64,000 bases of DNA, taken from positions 7,440,001 to 7,504,000 of the forward strand of contig CAJFCV020000003.1 of NCBI GenBank assembly GCA_904066235.2, written 5' to 3'. Source of the stretch: Bursaphelenchus xylophilus (Eukaryota > Nematoda > Chromadorea > Rhabditida > Aphelenchoididae). A program made the position numbers and the translations under genes. The notes beneath the pieces were generated by a model, which was given only the letters and a program-made list of their open reading frames with translations, made no database searches and had not been told where the DNA came from. This document shows, in pieces, positions 24,738-33,906 of this stretch (position 1 is the first letter of the stretch; each line of letters begins with the position of its first letter).

Positions 24738-24805
24738 TCAAGTGCGACGCTCAGAGTTTAGAGATATTGGCACACATTTACATAAATAAGACGCATGCGG
24801 AACTA
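24738..24805 (+). mobile_element. Left-end fragment of the 11.4-kb MITE family
   Basis: The segment TCAAGTGCGACGCTCAG followed by TTGGCACACAT matches the left terminal region of the element at 11433. Similarity ends where the inverted-repeat element at 24806 begins. It is probably a relic interrupted by that insertion. Confidence 0.55.
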
Positions 24806-25081
24806 CTACTAGGCGTTCCAGAAAATGCGTGCACTTTTTGTCGTGGGCCGCACTGTGCACAAAATTGCCTTCTTGCGGGGTGCATTTGACCTTTTGCACC
24901 GTGCAATTGCAATATCGCAGCGACGCAGGCTTTTCTCAACGGAGCCGGCGCGATTTTTTAGAAATTGCACAGTGCAAAATGTTTCGAAACGGATCGCGTC
25001 GCGCGGGGAACACGAAATTTTGCACTGTGCGGTGCGAAAAAGGCGGAAAAAAGTGCACGCACTTTCTGGAACGACTAGTAG
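24806..25081. mobile_element. Small inverted-repeat element, 276 bp, GC-rich
   Basis: The left end CTACTAGGCGTTCCAGAAAA and the right end in reverse complement CTACTAGTCGTTCCAGAAAG are followed by matching TGCGTGCACTTTTT and by GCAC-rich blocks. CTAG lies at both borders and may be the target duplication or part of the repeat. It is GC-richer than its surroundings. Open frames of 96-122 codons on both strands arise from this low-stop composition and are not genes. Confidence 0.75.
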
Positions 25082-25119
25082 CTTGCGCGTACGGTTTTTA
25101 TTATTTCCATGTTTACTAA

Positions 25120-25687
25120 CAAGGAAAGTACTTCTATGGGGTGTGGAGTTACAGGTCGAGATATATATCAAAAAATTCGCAAAAATTTTCTGATTCAGAA
25201 TATATAAAAATTAGCTGCCTAATTTTGGTCTACCTACGAGTTTTATCAATAAATGTATTTCTCGAGGAAAAAAATCTGCGGCAACAAAAGCGCGCTCGGT
25301 CTCTTCCTTCGGAAGAGAGCGGTGTGGCCGAGTGGTTAGAGCGCTAGATTGGGAATCCGAAGGGAACGGGTTCGATTCGTTTTGCCACAGAACCCATTTT
25401 TTACACTGGAACTACTTTTAAGGTGTAGTTGTAATCCAATTTGATATTTTAAGGCTTGTCAATCCTTCAGAATTTATTTTAACACAACACAAATTTTTTT
25501 TATTGGTAAAAACACGGTCAAAAAGACACTTGCATGGTGTCGCGAGAAAACTTCTGAGGACAAAAACATGTCATCAGACCAAAATTAGGCAGCTAATTTT
25601 TATATATTCTGAATCAGAAAATTTTTGCGAATTTTTTGATATATATCTCGACCTGTAACTCCACACCCCATAGAAGTACTTTCCTTG
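25120..25687. mobile_element. TAA-flanked inverted-repeat element carrying tRNA-like segment (copy B, intact)
   Basis: Terminal inverted repeats of about 115 bp (25120-25235 and 25573-25687) begin CAAGGAAAGTACTTCTATGG. TAA flanks both sides (25117-25119 and 25688-25690). The ends match copy A at 15605. The interior holds the tRNA-like segment 25315-25390. The two arms are almost identical, which suggests a recent insertion. It lies between the ALG1 start and the KDM7 stop, beside two other elements. Confidence 0.88.
25315..25390 (+). pseudogene. tRNA(Ser)-like segment inside transposon copy B
   Basis: An A-box TGGCCGAGTGG lies at 25325-25335 and a B-box GGTTCGATTC at 25369-25378, with a TTTTTT run shortly after. 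The leader hairpin CTTCCTTCGGAAGAG is shared with copy A. The anticodon-arm region (GATTGGGAATC) is conserved between copies, but a standard five-pair anticodon stem and acceptor stem do not form. The polymerase III promoter elements look intact; tRNA function is doubtful. Confidence 0.72.
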
Positions 25688-26162
25688 TAAAAAAATGCAC
25701 TTTCTGTGGGGACAAACCATTATTTTTTGGTAAAAAGTTTTTCTGTGAGAGTATTGTTCATTCTGGACGAAAAACATAGACCCAAATGAATTTACTAATT
25801 TCAGAAACCTTATCCAAGGTTCAGAAGACCTCTAAAAAACACTTCACAACATCCAAACAGGTATGGAAAAGGATGGTTTCCAACCACATAAATTTTATTC
25901 ACGAATACGAAGCGCTCGCTATCCAATAAATTTATTAAATTTATTACAAAATATAAATTTACAAAATTTAAAGACAAAAGAATTAAGGAGACCATAGCCA
26001 GTCAATGACCCGCATCGAGATTAGAAGGTGAGGGGGATTACATTCAACCTTCAAGTAAATGATAAATAATTAGTAGGAGGAAAGAACAACGGAAACAACA
26101 ACATATCCATACAGAGGAGGCTTCAAAATCTATCCATGTATCTAAATTTACAAGAAAAAAAG

Positions 26163-29100
26163 TCAATCATCCCTGCCTAAAATGGAATTAATATCATCCA
26201 GCTGGTCGAGCGCATGTTGGTATTTGAGATTCTTTCGGTTTTGGGCTTGGGATGGAGAAGGTTGGGAAGGAGGGGGCTGGTAAGCAATACCAGGTGAAAA
26301 ACTGAAAATTAATTCAAATTGAATGGCTCATTTGTAAACACTTGCAAAGAAAATAAGATTACACTTACGTTTCCCCCGAAACATGTTCCCTTGTCTTATA
26401 AAAAGTCATGTCCGCATTTCGGGGATCATAACCACCTAGAGTGCGGTTAAATGAGGAGTTATACGGATTGTTCGGAGACAACGGACTGTGCAAAGAACTC
26501 AAGTTCAAACTTGGCCGAGTTGGAGTGTAAGGAACTTCTGAAACTACAATATTTGAAAATAAAATTAAACTGGACCCTGAATTTAATGAATATTACATTG
26601 CACTTACCTTCTCCCTTTGAATGATGCCTTGTGGGAGATGGGACAGGATTCAAGGTCAACGGTCTCTCAAAACTGTTTGAAGTCGACGCCGTTGGACTCG
26701 GACTGGGCTTAGAGAACGACCTCCTTTTCTCGCCTACAGGACTAATGAACATCTCATTGAACAAATCCTTTTGATCAGACAAGACTTTCGGAGATGTTGA
26801 TGGTCGACTCATTTGCCCAGGAATTTTTATAGACTCCAACGCTCTATGCTTCTCCTCTTTGGTACCCAACCGAGCTCCATGAATAGCCACAGGAGTAATA
26901 TGCGCGTTCAGTCGTTTGATGGAGCCCACGTGTTGGTGATTAAACTTGCTTCCCAATGGAACAACATCAACAGGCGGTGCCGCATCAGGACTAGGAGCAT
27001 CAATCCGATGTTTAGGCGGATTTTTTGCGGCATGATCTTCCTCATCCTTGGAACCATGTTTATGTCCAGTTTTTAGGTAAGACCGCCTCCTCCTTGGCGG
27101 TTGAGTGTGACTTGCTGGCTTTTTATCATGAACTGGAGCTGAAAAAATCTCCATAACGTCCGCATGCACACTAAAACGAATAAATCTCAACAAAAATCTT
27201 ACCTGAACCTTTAGCCGCATTTCCATCATTATTGTTCTTCGTGGCTTTTGCTTTTGGAGACTTCTTTGATTTCTTTTTCTCAGAAGGTTCTAACAAATCA
27301 GTAGAGTGATCTCCATTGAAAGATGGTGAGTGCTTTCTGATGTGCTTTGACATAGAACCTTGTGGCTCAAAATCGGGATCGTCGTCTGATCTGTTAGTGT
27401 TCTTCCGCTTTCTTTTCGACGGGCTTCCAACGTCCACATTTCCAATATCTTGGTGCTGGCTACTCCCTTGACTTTCAATCGATTGAACAGGCTTTTCCTC
27501 CTTGTTTTCCACTTCAATTTGCCCATTCATCTCTTCTAAACATCAAATTATTTTTATTTACGTAACCAAAATAAATATTTTCCACGAAAAGTTGTCTGAG
27601 GTCCCAAAAATAAAACAAATAAAATTTTGTTGTTTGGCATTGCGTTCTACGTTACTTTCAAACTCTGATGGAAAAATTTCGTATGAAATTTGTGCTGAAC
27701 TGGTATAAGCATGTGTGAAAGGCTGAATATGAATTAAAACATGATTTTATGGTGTTACTTTAGTTTCGCAGAAACCTTTAGGACGCTTTTATCATAATTT
27801 TCCGATCTAACGGTTTTACTATCTTACTTTTCGATTCTTCTGATTTGATTTGCACACCATCCGTCGTGCCATTACTTCCTGTAGGCTCAGTTGTTTGTTC
27901 TGTTTCAATCTTAGCTTCGATGTTCTGCGTCTTGGCTTCAACTTGATCTCTGTTATCATCATTCTTGACTTCTTCGACATTTTTAGGCGAGTTCGACTCA
28001 ACGATTGACGACTTATTGTTCAACGAGTTGGTATTGACATCCGGTTGCCGCCTTGTGAATGCTGTGTTGGTAATATAATCCACGACATACTGAAGATTCA
28101 ATTTTAATACAGCAGTTTCGCTAATTAAAATTTCACGAATAAGAAGATACTTACACGAAAATCCTGAAGTAAATGTTTAGGACGCCTTATTCCTTCAGGC
28201 ACTTTACATTGTCTTCTGTTTAGGAGAAGGTCCCTATAATCTCCGAGGACCTGAACTAACTTTATAAGTCCAACTATTTCAAATGGCGTAATTTGCGACA
28301 AGTACTCTAAAACGAAAAATGTTATTCTGAGTGACCTAAATCTAAAATCAAAAGAAAAAAAAATTGCGAAGAAAATTGCTTACCTTCATTAAATTTAGAG
28401 GGTGGCCTGATAACATTCTCATTACAGGCATCAAATGTAAACTGAATTGGGCCCTCCGGGCGTGGGTCGTCATAGAATTCGTCCTTGTTTAATTGTATGT
28501 CATAGCAACAGTTTGCAAACTCTTCAGGATGTTCAGCCAGTCTAATGAGTATTGAGTCATATTCAGACCTCTTGATTAGTCGAACATATTTCTTTCCAAG
28601 GGCTCTCTCCACTACGTGAGCCGCATAATACCACAAAGTTTGGTCATAGCAGTAGTACGTAAACTTTTTCTGGACTTGTCCTCGGGTTTCCTGCCCTCGA
28701 ACCTCGATTTGCGTAGGAATTGAAAAGGAATGAAGGAAGTTACCACCAAAGACCAGAGAATCTTCAGGTGTATAGACAGCGTGGATCCATCCAGACGGTA
28801 GGATCAAGGTCTGCCCAGCCGTTAATTTAATGCACGTACATTTTCCTATAAGAAAATCGAGATAGTAAGCACCATCTAAAGAATAGCTCTTATTAAGAGG
28901 CTTACCAGTGATCACATCTCCAAAGAACCCAACATGAACGCCGCTATGATAGGCATTTTTATGCTCTTCGAAGATTTGTAGATTCTCTAACGACGGTTCA
29001 ATCAAGAAGAAGTACTTAAGTCCTTTTTTGACGTGGTACCATACCGAAGTTCCGGCAAAATCAATATGAAAGTCGGTGTACGAACGAGCCATAGTAAAAA

Positions 29101-29832
29101 TGGCGTACCTAAAGCGAAATTGTTTTGTCACCTTACGTCAAGAGTCTCGGTTATGAACCGAAAGTTTTTCCTTACTTTTCAACCTTAGAGTATTGCCGGT
29201 GTTCAAACTCCTTCGGGAATATATACTTCGCCCAATCAAGCTCTCTGACTAACCGCGGAGGCTCTACGAGTTCACCCAGCTTGTGATATGAGACTTCTAA
29301 TGAAAGCATGTTTAAGGGTCCTAACCTATTATCTGCAGGTTTTACCATCTCTTCCGCTACGGTTTTAACCAACATGTTTTTTGTTTTCTCTGTGGAGTGG
29401 TCAAACACGTCGATCTTCGTGAAGGGTTGAATTAGATTAACTACATCTTCATAGCTAACATCCGGGATTCTAAAAGCAGAATAAGTTTTTATAAAAGGCT
29501 TACTTTATCCCCAGTATATCTTGTTGATTAGTGAACAAAATTGGATTCTTTAACCCGGTCCTTCGAATATTTTCGTATGTAAATTCATTTGCATCCCATA
29601 TAAAAACATCACCCTCGTTCGCAAAGCGCGGATCATGACACTTGGCTTCATAATCCACGTTGACTTGATTCCAAATAAACTCGGGAATAGGAGATTCACT
29701 AGACTGGCGCTTTTTTCCCTTCTTCTGATTTTTTGTTCTCGACTTGTCGGAGTTGTTTGGGCCGCGCTTTTTAGAATTCTTTTGGGGTTTTGGAAGCGGT
29801 TTATCGACTGGCTCGATAAACTCCTCCTCCAT
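26163..29832 (-). CDS. KDM7: KDM7/PHF8-type JmjC histone lysine demethylase
   Basis: Ten exons in frame: 29832-29504, 29469-29176, 29108-28906, 28845-28384, 28306-28155, 28089-27828, 27535-27203, 27138-26608, 26537-26369, 26301-26163; 957 residues. The JmjC core is typical of KDM7 enzymes, which use iron and 2-oxoglutarate to remove methyl groups from histone H3K9/K27 (and H4K20). Pre-core RLGPLNMLSLE and LDWAKYIFP match the family. Iron ligands are H222 and D224 (YTDFHIDF) and H297 (PSGWIHAV). T219 and K239 are in the positions expected for 2-oxoglutarate binding. The C-terminal half is basic and serine-rich, with KRKRKN and DDPDFEPQ stretches. No PHD finger precedes the core. A TTTCAG lies 10 nt before the ATG, consistent with trans-splicing. 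Exon 6 can instead read through its donor to a stop at 27778, giving a shorter form. Exon 9 has tandem acceptors 6 nt apart. Confidence 0.95.
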
Positions 29833-30319
29833 GTTAATGAACCTGAAACTATTAACAATAGAAACTTAAAGAAAAATAAACTGCGTGATGTAAGCGAGGA
29901 AGTGTGCATCGGCCAAAAAGAGAGAAAAGGATTTGCAAAAAGAGGAATATTATACGGTGAAAGGTTTAAACTAAAGATCTGCTTCAACGGCTGAGGTCAA
30001 CTAAAGGTACGCTATTCCCTTCAATATGAAAATTTCTGTATGCAAAGATTATGTCATCGGCACAATAATTACTCCGCTGTCTTTTCTGCCAGAATAAAAA
30101 GCATCTCAAAATGTGTTGCAGAAAAACCTACGTGATATAACGTCTAATTATTATATGATTAGCCACAAGGAATACCTGATCTCACGTACCCTTTAAGATT
30201 GTGAATTAATTTGAATAAACGCGCACATTCGCCTATTGAAAAAAGGGTCGATAAAAGGCAGGGTAAAACTTGACCCACAAGAAAGCAAATGGACGGGTGT
30301 CTCTTTTTTGTGGTATTTC

Positions 30320-30688
30320 CAGGGGTGGTCAGCGGACCCTATTTTTCCGATTTTCGGCCCGCGGCCCGGCCCGCCTAATTACCGGCCCGGCCCGTCTAGT
30401 CTTTTTCCAGGCCCGGCCCGGCCCGTGAGTTTTGTGGTTTTATAATGGAACTATAGACTTGTAAACGTTTTAGAACTTGAGAAACAGCAACTATAACAAC
30501 ATCAATTAATTTTCCCGGCGCGAAAACAATGAATGCCAACGGTTTGGCATTGTAATTTAGACGGGCCGGGCCGGGCCGGAAAAAACCCCAGGCCCGCGGC
30601 CCGGCCCGGCCCGGCCCGGCCCGGCCCGTGACGGGCCCGGCCCGTTTGTAATTTTCCATTTTTGAGCCCGGCCGACTGACCACCCCTG
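30320..30688. mobile_element. hAT-type MITE with GGCCCGGCCC repeats
   Basis: The inverted ends are CAGGGGTGGTCAG at 30320 and CTGACCACCCCTG ending at 30688. The flanking 8-bp sequences are GGTATTTC (30312-30319) and GGTATTGC (30689-30696), seven of eight identical, the size expected of a hAT target duplication. Sub-terminal blocks consist of many GGCCC/CGGCC tandem units, very GC-rich against AT-rich flanks. There is no coding capacity. Confidence 0.85.
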
Positions 30689-31260
30689 GGTATTGCGAAG
30701 AACGCACTTACGGAATCCAGTTTATTTTACGGAATGCAAATGGTAATATTTAACACATAACATACTGTTCGTGTCATTTCGTGAATTTTGATGACGGACC
30801 TTACCCTGATTCTATTTCGGGGAAGGGGGATTAATTTCCAGAAGTACGGTATTCAAGAAACACTGTAATTTTTGTCAAAAAACGGATGATATTATGGGAA
30901 GGCTAGAACTTTAAGGTTCACTATGATTACACTTACACCTTTAAAACACAGGACGAAGGCTAACATCCTCAATTTATTATGAGCAAAAAAATTTGAGGGG
31001 ACCTTTTTTGCTCTAATAGTAAATGCGAATTTGCCGATTTTTTCTCAACAATGCGCAACCCGAGAAAAGTTAATACAACTGCTGTACCGCGCACCTCTTA
31101 ATGTAGAAAAAAATTAAACCAATAATGCTAGCAGCATTTTTTTTTTAAAGATCAGCACGATGCGGAAACTGGGAAACAGTATAGCATCGTCGGGACATGA
31201 AAACATCGTACTACTCTAATCAGGACTATAAAATTCGTGCCGATCCAAAAAAAGGTCATC

Positions 31261-31322
31261 ATAAGACGAGACGAAAATTTTTTGCTGCGACGAACGGCCA
31301 CTATTTTCCCGACAGACTGATA
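31261..31322 (+). mobile_element. Partial copy of the 141-bp MITE
   Basis: The right-end sequence CTATTTTCCCGACAGACTGA matches the right terminus of the element at 15360-15500, with a diverged GACGAGAC block upstream. The matching left terminus was not found. Confidence 0.6.
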
Positions 31323-31540
31323 TTTTATTTTAATTCTTCAAAATGCCGAAGGGCCCCAGTTTCATTTTATTTTCTTCAAAACCATAATTGCCGATTTTTA
31401 TATCATCCCGTGAATGGGATACAAGAGATTCGCCAAACTTCTGATGTTTTGCATAACAATACACAATTCTGAATAGATTATAATACGAGACGTTCGCAAA
31501 TTTTATGACACTTTGTGTTATAAAATCAGGCGAAGGGTGC

Positions 31541-31988
31541 ATGGTGTACTCAAATCTTGCATTCGTAATGACAGGGCTCGCACTGTTGTTGGTAGTTACT
31601 AGTACCGTACTCGTCACCAAAAGTTATGCAACCGGTGGACCTGTTGTTGGGGGAATGTCAAAAGATGACGTTAATGATTCTAACATCATAGTAAGAATTC
31701 TGAAAGCCGATGAACATTATCTGTTCGTTTGGATTTATACTTTTCATTTAGGCCCTTGCTTACAAAAGCGTATTCAATTACAACGCCCAAAGGAATGGAT
31801 ATGCAGAACTGCAACAGATCGTCTCCGCTAAGCATCAAGTTGTGGCCGGTATTCGTTATGTCATCACTATGAATATTGCTGAGAACGGAATTAGATCACG
31901 TCTGGTTGCTGATATTGTCGTCGTACCCTGGCTGCAGCAGGAAACTTTTACCTTTAAGAAAACTCCTTTGCCCGTTAGGGTATCCTAA
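31541..31988 (+). CDS. Secreted cystatin lacking cysteines (cysteine-protease inhibitor)
   Basis: Two exons (31541-31690, 31752-31988), phase 0, encode 128 residues. An N-terminal hydrophobic stretch (about residues 8-25, LLLVV) ending near SYA fits a signal peptide. All three cystatin contact sites are present: an N-terminal glycine pair (G37-G38), the first loop QVVAG (79-83) and the second-loop PW (109-110). These block the active-site cleft of papain-like proteases. Unlike typical type 2 cystatins, the whole protein contains no cysteine, so the usual disulfides are absent. An in-frame ATG 36 nt upstream exists, but an AATCAG acceptor-like site falls between the two, favouring 31541. AATAAA follows 22 nt after the stop. 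A second cystatin gene follows about 0.9 kb downstream on the same strand. Confidence 0.9.
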
Positions 31989-32009
31989 TTGCGCAGGTTC
32001 TGTTTGTGC

Positions 32010-32015
32010 AATAAA
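32010..32015 (+). terminator. Polyadenylation signal, cystatin 1
   Basis: AATAAA lies 22 nt after the cystatin 1 stop codon. Confidence 0.65.
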
Positions 32016-32869
32016 AATCATGCAACTTTTAACCATTATATCTTTTATTATAATGCAGGGTGGGCCACTCAGAGCACCAACCTTATTTTAGGTATCTGTC
32101 AGCAAATACTGCTCCAATTTCTGTAAAATTTATGTAAAATGAGAGCTGAGGTGCTCCATTTTTCTACACCAACATTCCGATTCTTACGTTTACGGCATTA
32201 CAGCATGAAATTTTGATTTCCAAAGTTTTTTCCCGATACCGATGGAACTTATTGTCATGGTTCTTAAATGATTTTCACAAATCAGTTTCTCGGGCATGAA
32301 AAGTTGTAAAATTTTAGGCTAACAAATTTTCCTTGTCTCCTGAGTTAACAGGCTTAATACATCGCAAAATTTTTAAATTTGAACAAATGTGTGGGGGTTT
32401 TTGCCTGCACGTCGACATGCACTCCGCAGATGCATAGCAAGTCTCGGGGCTTAGATTTCCTTAAAAAAAAACAATTTTTGCTACGGTGAAGTAAGTAAAG
32501 GCAGATTCATACTCGTATCCAATCATGCATTTGCAAGGTATTCGATTTGACAGTAGCAAAAAGACAGTGATCACACGAGTTCAGAATATACATGGTAAAG
32601 ACGCGCACCTTGTATTAGTATATTTTGAAATTTTCAGACCTACTATTATAACACACATGATTTCTGTAAAATGAAGCCTCGCATCGAAGAGCATTGACAA
32701 TTGAATAGAACAATAGATACTGCTTGATTAGTATTCAATTGATCCCAGGGATATCTATTATTTTCTATAATGATAATAGGTTGGCTGTTTACTGCCTTTG
32801 TTCGAAATTCATATGTCTTTATAAGTCCATCAAAACTTCGTTGGCCACATATTGACACCATTTTCTAGG

Positions 32870-33277
32870 ATGTTTGTGAAAGTCACCGTTCTTGTTGTCT
32901 TGCTGTGCTTAGTCATGGGAAAGAAGAGTACTACTACAAAGCACTACTTAGGAGCATGGAGGGACAGAAATGTTAAGGATAAGGACGTCGTTGTACGTTG
33001 CTTTGGAATCTTCTTTGTCGTTTACAGTTTGTTTTTAATTCCACATTTTCAGGAGGCGGCTGATAAATCAGTCGCGGCGTATTCGAACCTCAAGCAAATG
33101 ATGCACGGAGATTTTCGAATTGAGAAGGCACGTAGTCAAATCGTTAGTGGAATAAATTATGAACTGAGAATCGTTGTGCGGTTTCCTCACTTCAACGATT
33201 GCTATGTCGACAAAATGTATGAACAGCCCTGGACCAAGACCGAGAGACACTCGTTCAAGAATTGCACTTACAATTAA
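32870..33277 (+). CDS. Secreted cystatin, type 2-like
   Basis: Two exons (32870-32992 and 33053-33277), phase 0, encode 115 residues. Residues 1-16 form a compact hydrophobic signal peptide (VTVLVVLLCLVMG). The N-terminal LGAW (27-30), first loop QIVSG (70-74) and PW (100-101) are the three cystatin inhibitory sites. C91 and C112 could make one C-terminal disulfide; type 2 cystatins usually have two. The intron interrupts at the same place as in cystatin 1, just before the helix region, supporting common descent, but sequence identity between the two is low. An acceptor-like TTTTCTAG sits 1 nt before the ATG, fitting SL trans-splicing. AATAAA signals follow at 33339-33348. Confidence 0.88.
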   Translation: MFVKVTVLVVLLCLVMGKKSTTTKHYLGAWRDRNVKDKDVVVRCFGIFFVVYSLFLIPHFQEAADKSVAAYSNLKQMMHGDFRIEKARSQIVSGINYELRIVVRFPHFNDCYVDKMYEQPWTKTERHSFKNCTYN

Positions 33278-33338
33278 CTTTATGCGAAATTACTTATTTT
33301 ATACATATATCCTTATGCTTGAACTAATCGTAACTTTA

Positions 33339-33348
33339 AATAAATAAA
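33339..33348 (+). terminator. Overlapping polyadenylation signals, cystatin 2
   Basis: Two overlapping AATAAA hexamers lie about 62 nt after the stop of the second cystatin gene. Confidence 0.6.
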
Positions 33349-33569
33349 AATTGCAAACTAATTATCCGACCATTAAAATACCCAGCATAAGTCATGTTAA
33401 AAAACTAAATGGCTTCCATATCCTAACCGAGGCATCATTTGTTTGTTTCCTTTACAAAAAAATTTACGAAAATTCAGTGTTGCTGTATAGTCAAAATCCT
33501 TATTGTATTACTCACAGTTCATCAAAATAATTATGCTCCTAAATGTGAGGAAACCATCAACTTGTTGGA

Positions 33570-33773
33570 TTGGTAAGTGGACAGGAAAATATTTATGTAA
33601 GAAGAGTTAATTATCAGGTGGTGTTTATTATCACAGACGGAAATTGTCAACAACAGTGTCTGCAGGAGACTTACAGGAATATTTTTAACGTCGAACCTTA
33701 CAACATAGTTTCTTTTGTGGCCCTTATGGATCAAGAATTGGCAAGACATATATACGTATATGCCTGGCAGTAA
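33570..33773 (+). pseudogene. Possible third cystatin, degenerate or partial
   Basis: The open frame before the stop at 33771-33773 contains QLVG/LVSG followed by VNYQVVFIITDGNC and a second nearby cysteine. This resembles the first inhibitory loop and following strand of the neighbouring cystatin (QIVSG, INYELRIVV, FNDC). No signal-peptide exon and no PW second loop are visible. An AATAAA at 33901-33906 suggests a real 3' end. It could be a cystatin relic or a diverged gene whose first exon I cannot identify. The call rests mainly on position and local similarity. Confidence 0.35.
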
Positions 33774-33900
33774 CGAAAAGTGCTAAATTATTGTAACATA
33801 TTTGGAGCTCTCTGTAACTACTCATCTTTCTTACAAAATCTGTTGTTATTTTTATTTGTAAACCCCGTTATAGAAAGCTTATAACTGGCTGTTTTGGAAC

Positions 33901-33906
33901 AATAAA
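33901..33906 (+). terminator. Candidate polyadenylation signal
   Basis: AATAAA lies about 130 nt after the stop of the cystatin-like frame. Confidence 0.4.

Larger units (their letters stand above)
29833..31540. other. Intergenic region between KDM7 and the cystatins
   Basis: This is the head-to-head spacer between KDM7 (minus) and the first cystatin (plus), so it should hold both promoters; none could be recognised by motif. It contains the GC-rich hAT-like element at 30320-30688 and a MITE fragment at 31261-31322. No PHD-finger exon is visible on the minus strand here. Confidence 0.5.

Noticed and set aside
24825..25193. Overlapping 96-122-codon frames on both strands
   Set aside because: They lie in a GC-rich inverted-repeat MITE, where few stops are expected; the two strands mirror each other.
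25315..25390. Functional tRNA-Ser gene
   Set aside because: The A- and B-boxes are good, but the acceptor and anticodon stems do not pair and the segment lies inside a repeated transposon.
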